Shown: positions 33,336 through 37,030 of the stretch, piece by piece
How the letters are laid out: the number at the start of each line of letters is the position of its first letter
How positions within the stretch are numbered: the first letter of the stretch is position 1
DNA from: Clostridiales bacterium
Lineage (GTDB): Bacteria; Bacillota; Clostridia; Christensenellales; Aristaeellaceae
Length of the DNA: 37,030 nucleotides
Direction of reading: 5' to 3'
Assembly: GCA_015056145.1 (NCBI GenBank)
Contig: SVGY01000006.1
Coordinates: 90,000 to 127,029 of the forward strand
The notes under the pieces: generated by a model
What the model was told of the DNA's origin: nothing
The model's database searches: none
What the model saw: only the letters and a program-made list of their open reading frames with translations
Program-made: the position numbers and the translations under genes

Positions 33336-34814
33336 TCACAATTCTATGCGCCTGTCTGTCACATGGTCAAGAAACATCCGGTCATGTTCCACCAAAAGCA
33401 TGGTGGGGCTTGCCTGAAGCAGCAGTTCCTCAATCTGCCGTCTGCTGAGCACGTCGATGTAATTCAGGGGTTCATCCCACAGATAGAGGTGTGCAGGTTT
33501 TGCCAGGCTTGCCGCCAGCAGCAGTTTCTTTTTCTGGCCGTCGCTGTAGCCTTCCAGGGGCAGATCAAACTGCTCCCGTCCCAGGCCCAGATTGCGCAGT
33601 ATAGCTTTCAGCAGGCTCTCGTCCAGCTGATTGTAACGAATGTATTCCCTCAGGCTTCCCCTGAGAAAATCCGTTTCCTGGGGCACATAGGAAAGGATCA
33701 GCCCGTTGGGCATGCGCAGTGTCCCCTTCAGCGCCCCGGATACCCCTGCGATGGTTTTGAGGATGCTGCTTTTGCCACAGCCGTTGGCCCCCGTCAATGC
33801 CACCCGTTCCCCCTGCCTGAGGGTGAAAGCAATATTTTCCAGCAGCACCGAATCCCCATAGGCCACAAAACCGTTTTCCACCGTAACCAGTTCCTTTTTG
33901 GGGTGACTCAGCGTGGTGATTTTCAAATCGCCCACGGACTCAACATCGTGAAGAAGCTCCCTTTTTTCATCTAGCGCCCTCTCCCGGCGGCGCAGGGTGT
34001 TTTTGGCCCGTTTCATCATGGCGGCGCTTCTTGCGCCAACATAACCCCTGTCCGTTATGGCCGCCTCGCTTTCCGGCACATGGAATTTATCCTTTTCCGT
34101 ACGGGAAGCAAAGGCTGCGGCCTGCCGGGCGCTTTCGGACAGGCGGGCGATATCCTGTTTCAGTTCACTGTTCCGCTTCAGTTCATATGCGTTGCGACGG
34201 TCGAACTGTTCCTGCCAGCTGTCATAGTCGCCCTGTACCACCTCAAAGCCCGTACGGTTGATGCTCAGCACATGGTCGATACACTCATTGAGAAAGGCAC
34301 GGTCATGGCTCACCAGCAAAAAACCGTCCTTGCGCCGCAGATACCGGGCCACCGCCTGCCTGCCGTTCAGATCCAGATGATTGGTAGGCTCATCAATGAG
34401 GGGATACACGTCCTCCCGGGTGAACAGGGCGCAGAGCAGCGCCTTGGTCTGCTCGCCACGGCTCAGGGTGGAGAAGGCCCGGTAGAGCACATCCTCCCGC
34501 AATTCCAGCTGATTCATCTCCCACATCAGCTTCCACATCGGCTCCCCGCCGGATGCCGCTTCCATTACATCCAGGGTCATTTCGTCAGAATCCTCCACCG
34601 GGTAGGGAAAATACACCGGCACGAGGGGCAGCTGAATGGTTCCCCCATGGGGATATGTGCCGCACATTAGCCGCAGCAGCGTGGTCTTGCCCCGGCCATT
34701 GCGCCCCGTAAGGCCCAGCCGCCAGCCCGTATCCAGCTCCACGCTCCAGCCGGGAAACACCGGCTCGGCGCTGCCGTCGTAGGTAAAATTCAGATTCTGA
34801 ATGGAAATTCGCAT
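33336..34814 (-). CDS. Lsa-like ABC-F ribosome-associated ATPase
   Basis: The 492-residue protein has two ABC domains and no membrane segment. Domain 1 has Walker A GRNGRGKTT at 37-45, signature LSRGEQ at 117-122 and Walker B LIDEPTNHLD at 139-148. A helical linker spans roughly 190-290. Domain 2 has GANGCGKSS at 342-350, YSDGQ at 423-427 and LYLWDEPLNYID at 443-454. The order and words (FTYDGS at the start; EPLNYID in place of EPTNHLD in the second domain; LLVEHDRMF at the end) match the Lsa group. Members of that group displace lincosamides, pleuromutilins and streptogramin A from the ribosome. Drug range here is unknown. ATG at 34814 follows GAAGGAGG. A leader of about 315 nt precedes it. 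Confidence 0.9.
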   Translation of the reverse strand: MRISIQNLNFTYDGSAEPVFPGWSVELDTGWRLGLTGRNGRGKTTLLRLMCGTYPHGGTIQLPLVPVYFPYPVEDSDEMTLDVMEAASGGEPMWKLMWEMNQLELREDVLYRAFSTLSRGEQTKALLCALFTREDVYPLIDEPTNHLDLNGRQAVARYLRRKDGFLLVSHDRAFLNECIDHVLSINRTGFEVVQGDYDSWQEQFDRRNAYELKRNSELKQDIARLSESARQAAAFASRTEKDKFHVPESEAAITDRGYVGARSAAMMKRAKNTLRRRERALDEKRELLHDVESVGDLKITTLSHPKKELVTVENGFVAYGDSVLLENIAFTLRQGERVALTGANGCGKSSILKTIAGVSGALKGTLRMPNGLILSYVPQETDFLRGSLREYIRYNQLDESLLKAILRNLGLGREQFDLPLEGYSDGQKKKLLLAASLAKPAHLYLWDEPLNYIDVLSRRQIEELLLQASPTMLLVEHDRMFLDHVTDRRIEL

Positions 34815-34818
34815 AAAG

Positions 34819-34846
34819 AAAAAACCTCCTTCGCAAGGGGAAGGGG
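34819..34846 (-). promoter_or_regulatory. Hairpin burying the ABC-F ribosome site
   Basis: On the minus strand CCCCTTC (34846-34840) can pair with GAAGGAGG (34832-34825), with one bulged A, around CCCTTGC. The second arm is the Shine-Dalgarno sequence itself. TTTTTT follows, so the same structure could also terminate transcription. Confidence 0.5.
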
Positions 34847-34906
34847 CAGAAAATGCGGGCATGTTTTCCCGATGGCAGGTTTGCCAGGTTTCTCCGGCAA
34901 CACCAA

Positions 34907-34944
34907 AAGAAAAAACAACAGGAAAAATCCGTAGATTTCACCTG
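34907..34944 (-). terminator. Leader terminator (attenuator) upstream of the ABC-F gene
   Basis: On the minus strand CAGG-T-GAAATC (34944-34934) pairs with GATTTTT-CCTG (34929-34919) around TACG, with one T-T mismatch and a G-T wobble. It is followed by TTGTTTTTTC. It lies about 100 nt before the gene's start codon and about 125 nt after the three-codon uORF, inside the leader. This is what a transcription attenuator looks like. Confidence 0.65.
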
Positions 34945-35069
34945 CCGTCAGCTATGTTTTACACCGGCCGACGGATGCGCCCCCTGCTGCCACAGCAAAG
35001 CAGACCTTCCAAAATATACAGAAGGTTTCCGCTTATGCCCTTCCCGTAAATCATGGGATACCGGCAGCA

Positions 35070-35081
35070 TTACTTGCGCAT
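35070..35081 (-). CDS. Three-codon upstream ORF (Met-Arg-Lys-stop)
   Basis: ATGCGCAAGTAA is preceded by GGAG with a 7-base space (35092-35089), a good ribosome site. It begins about 48 nt into the leader of the ABC-F gene. Very short uORFs have been described in leaders of drug-inducible ABC-F genes, the Listeria lmo0919 leader being the case I recall. A ribosome stalled here by an antibiotic could change folding of the downstream leader. Translation is inferred from the sequence only. Confidence 0.5.
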   Translation of the reverse strand: MRK

Positions 35082-35104
35082 CCTGTCACTCCGTTTCTAT
35101 ATAA

Positions 35105-35138
35105 AATGCGGGGATGGAATCTCTCCATCCCCTGCATT
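35105..35138 (-). terminator. Hairpin at the 5' end of the ABC-F transcript and terminator of the 35169 gene
   Basis: AATGC plus GGGGATGGA (35105-35118) pair with TCCATCCCC and GCATT (35124-35138), with one bulged base. Minus-strand transcripts of the 35169 gene would fold it before GCATTTT and could stop there. Transcripts from the promoter at 35136-35164 would begin inside its first arm and carry a shortened hairpin at their 5' end. Confidence 0.7.
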
Positions 35139-35164
35139 ATAGCAAGCCTTTATTCTCCTGTCAA
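35136..35164 (-). promoter_or_regulatory. Consensus sigma-A promoter of the ABC-F gene
   Basis: TTGACA (35164-35159), 17 bases, TATAAT (35141-35136), a full consensus match. The -35 begins 4 bases after the stop codon of the 35169 gene. A strong promoter followed by an attenuator fits a gene that is always started but released only on demand. Confidence 0.8.
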
Positions 35165-35168
35165 CGCA

Positions 35169-36251
35169 TCAGTTCAGGATGATGATCTTCAGGGCATGCA
35201 GCGGGCCCTCGCCGCCACGGCTTCCGCCGTAGTACACAGTTACCCGGTCGCCCTCGCCAAGGAAATCGGCTGCATTCACGCTGGTGCTGGCAGTCTCCTC
35301 GGAGGAAGCGATGGTTTCGGTGGATGCCTCTGCTTCGGCGGCGGGCTGTTCGTCGGTTTCGTCAGCATCAGGGGCAGATTCTTCAGCATCCGTTGCGGTT
35401 TCTTCCTCGCCGGCAGTTTCGGCGGTTTCCTCAGCAGGCTGAGTTTCTTCTTCGGCTACATTCTCCGCAGGTTCTTCTGCGGCAGTTTCCTCCTGGGCAG
35501 TTTCTTCCTCTGCAGCGGGGGTCTGTTCAGGTTCTTCCTGGGCGGATTCACCGAAAGCTTCCACGCCTGCATAGAGTACTTCTTCCTCGGTTGCAGCCTC
35601 CACCTCTTCAGTGGCCTCGGTCTGATGGAGCTTGCTGTAGCGGGTCTGGGCGCTGGTGGCAATTTCCAGCTGTGCGCCGTCTTCCAGCGTCAGCATAAAG
35701 CCGTTTTCCGTCATTTCACCAACGGTACCATTCACTTCAGGCAGCACCAGCTCCCGGGCAGACACCCGTGCGGGATAGCTCAGCGCCATGATGCCGTCAT
35801 AGTATACGGTAACATTCATACCGGGCAATACATTGGAAGAAAGATTCTCCACATACACCCATACTTCGCCCTGCTCGGGTACCTCGATGGCCAGCATATT
35901 CTCCGTCATGCTCTCCAGCACAACACCCTCCAGCTTGTAGCTGACAATGCGGTCCGCATGGGCCTGCGGGGGAATGCTGCGGGTCAGGCGGCCGTCAAAG
36001 GTAACCAGAACATAATCACCTTCCTGAACGCCGTCCTCAATGGCATCGCCTTCCATTACGGTGGTTTCATCCACATTGCACAGTACCTGACCCAGGTTTA
36101 CATCATTCATAATGAAGCCGCCGTCCACCATGAGGGTTACATAACCCTGCAATTCCTGCAGATATCCGCCCTCGGAGGCCATGCCGGAAAAGGGCAGTAC
36201 CATGGCGGTCATAATTGCGGTAAAAAGTGAAAACCATTTTTTACGGTTCAT
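35169..36251 (-). CDS. Exported protein with beta-type repeats and an acidic insert
   Basis: The 360-residue protein has a signal peptide (WFSLFTAIMTAMVLPFSGMA), cleaved probably after GMA near residue 26. The mature part repeats a unit of the form E/P-G-x-x-V-x-V-x-Y/F-D/G-G followed by P and A-x-x-I/L. Examples are EGDYVLVTFDGRLTRSIPPQ, PGMNVTVYYDGIMALSYPAR and EGDRVTVYYGGSRGGEGPLH. Between the second and last units is a stretch of about 125 residues made almost wholly of Glu, Ala, Thr and Pro. I do not recognise the family; a surface or secreted protein with small beta domains is likely. ATG at 36251 follows AAGGAGG by 9 bases. Confidence 0.82.
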   Translation of the reverse strand: MNRKKWFSLFTAIMTAMVLPFSGMASEGGYLQELQGYVTLMVDGGFIMNDVNLGQVLCNVDETTVMEGDAIEDGVQEGDYVLVTFDGRLTRSIPPQAHADRIVSYKLEGVVLESMTENMLAIEVPEQGEVWVYVENLSSNVLPGMNVTVYYDGIMALSYPARVSARELVLPEVNGTVGEMTENGFMLTLEDGAQLEIATSAQTRYSKLHQTEATEEVEAATEEEVLYAGVEAFGESAQEEPEQTPAAEEETAQEETAAEEPAENVAEEETQPAEETAETAGEEETATDAEESAPDADETDEQPAAEAEASTETIASSEETASTSVNAADFLGEGDRVTVYYGGSRGGEGPLHALKIIILN

Positions 36252-36386
36252 AGTTCGTTCCTCCTTGTTATTGGGGCTTACATACAAAAAGACGATACGC
36301 CCGCCGGTTTTGTTCCCGGAAAATTATTTCTTTTCCATAACCCCGCTCCCCTGCAAATGTATACATGTGGAAAGTGCATAAATCCC

Positions 36387-36415
36387 TTGAAAATAATCCT
36401 GCATAATGCTATACT
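36387..36415 (+). promoter_or_regulatory. Promoter of the BMP-family gene
   Basis: TTGAAA (36387-36392), 17 bases, TATACT (36410-36415). The leader is about 50 bases and shows no purine-riboswitch-like structure. An ATGTATACAT palindrome at 36357-36366 lies 20 bases upstream of the -35. The rest of 36252-36356 shows nothing that I recognise. Confidence 0.65.
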
Positions 36416-36471
36416 TATTTCAGAACTTCCCTGATTACAAAGGGAAAAAATTAAAGGAGGAAACATTCATT

Positions 36472-37030
36472 ATGAAGAAGTTTCTTGCTACTCTTCTGGC
36501 TCTCGTGATGGTTTTCGCCTGCACCGCCAGCTTTGCTGAAGCTGTGGATCCCGAAACCATTCCCGACGAGTGCGTATCCGAAAACGGCGTGTATGAACTC
36601 GCCTTCGTTACTGACGTTGGTCAGCTGAAGGACAAGTCCTTCAACCAGGGCACCTGGAACGGCGTTAAGGCTTATGCCGCCGCCAATGGCCTGACCTACA
36701 AGTACTATCAGCCCGCCAACGGCGACCAGGCTACTGATGACGACCGCTACGACGCCATGAAGGCTGCCTGCGATGGCGGCGCCAAGGTTGTTGTGTGCGC
36801 CGGCTTCATGCAGGCTGCCGCTCTGGAAAAGGCCGCTACCGAGTACCCCGATGTTAAGTTCGTGTTCATCGACGGCTGGCAGCTGGGCCTTGCCAACGTT
36901 GCCCCCATCGCCTTCATGGAAGAGCAGAGCGGCTACCTGGCCGGCTATGCCATCGTGAAGGAAGGCTTCACCAAGCTGGGCTTCATGGGTGGCGGCGGCG
37001 GCACCAACCCCGCTTGCTGCCGTTACGGCT
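36472..37030 (+). CDS. BMP-family (Med/TmpC) nucleoside-binding protein, partial
   Basis: The first 186 residues are in the window; the 3' end is cut off. After a signal peptide (MKKFLATLLALVMVFACTAS) come ELAFVTDVGQLKDKSFNQGT and WNGVKAYAAANGL, the hallmark of BMP-family binding proteins. These take up nucleosides through ABC importers. Then come VVVCAGFMQ, FVFIDG and EEQSGYLAGYAIV, all in the expected order. Cys17 lies in VFAC, a poor lipobox because Phe is at -2. Cleavage after SFA at residue 22 is an alternative. ATG at 36472 follows AAAGGAGG by 11 bases. Permease and ATPase genes, if linked, would lie beyond the window. Confidence 0.93.
   Translation, partial: MKKFLATLLALVMVFACTASFAEAVDPETIPDECVSENGVYELAFVTDVGQLKDKSFNQGTWNGVKAYAAANGLTYKYYQPANGDQATDDDRYDAMKAACDGGAKVVVCAGFMQAAALEKAATEYPDVKFVFIDGWQLGLANVAPIAFMEEQSGYLAGYAIVKEGFTKLGFMGGGGGTNPACCRYG

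Noticed and set aside
34815..34862. N-terminal extension of the ABC-F protein to an ATG at 34862
   Set aside because: It would translate through the ribosome-site hairpin and the AAGGAGG itself, and the family starts at the later ATG.
34959..35054. A 31-codon frame in the ABC-F leader
   Set aside because: It has no ribosome site before its ATG; the three-codon frame at 35081 does. It could still be read if ribosomes reinitiate.

Overview
The window looks like chromosomal core sequence from a Bacillota (Clostridia) bacterium. The evidence is strong AGGAGG-type ribosome sites, sigma-A promoters of TTGACA/TATAAT form, the Firmicutes gene order ylxM-ffh-rpsP-khpA-rimM-trmD, LplB/LplC-type sugar permeases and an Lsa-like ABC-F gene. 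The exported proteins, including the substrate-binding proteins, end their signal peptides in AxA-like sites rather than a clear lipobox. That pattern made me think of Christensenellales-like gut or rumen clostridia, but the placement is an impression. No phage, IS, CRISPR array, tRNA or rRNA was seen.

Layout. 1-412: tandem repeat and the argF terminator. 413-2894: argG and argF on the minus strand behind a promoter with ArgR-box-like sequence. 3033-4944 (+): a membrane-anchored solute-binding-like protein and a Myb/SANT-like protein. 5036-6403 (-): two paralogous small exported proteins. 6535-10668 (-): the SRP/ribosome-maturation operon ylxM-ffh-rpsP-khpA-rimM-trmD plus a small membrane protein, behind a consensus promoter flanked by two identical-arm dyads. 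10929-14837 (+): gltX-leuS. 15307-17588 (+): a class V aminotransferase, a sugar/choline-phosphate-type nucleotidyltransferase and a GNAT acetyltransferase. 17676-19151 (-): an exported protein of unknown function. 19380-24228 (+): MoxR ATPase, DUF58 and transglutaminase operon. 24384-26076 (+): a degenerate lipoate-ligase-like protein and a TRIC/UPF0126 channel. 26015-27334 (-): an O-antigen-ligase-like membrane protein. 27418-31898 (-): a sugar ABC importer (binding protein, two permeases) with its AraC regulator. 32478-33260 (+): a methyltransferase. 33336-35164 (-): an Lsa-like ABC-F protein with an elaborate leader. 35169-36251 (-): a repeat-containing exported protein. 36472-end (+): a BMP-family nucleoside-binding protein, cut by the window edge.

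The most interesting regulatory structure is the ABC-F leader (about 315 nt): consensus promoter, 5' hairpin, a Shine-Dalgarno-preceded three-codon uORF (Met-Arg-Lys-stop), an intrinsic terminator, and a hairpin that buries the gene's ribosome site. This reads as an antibiotic-sensing attenuator. The most interesting gene set is the aminotransferase/nucleotidyltransferase/acetyltransferase cluster, which resembles the transaminase plus cytidylyltransferase pairing of phosphonate or amino-alcohol decoration pathways. A family of composite palindromic repeats recurs at three intergenic sites and as tandem arrays.
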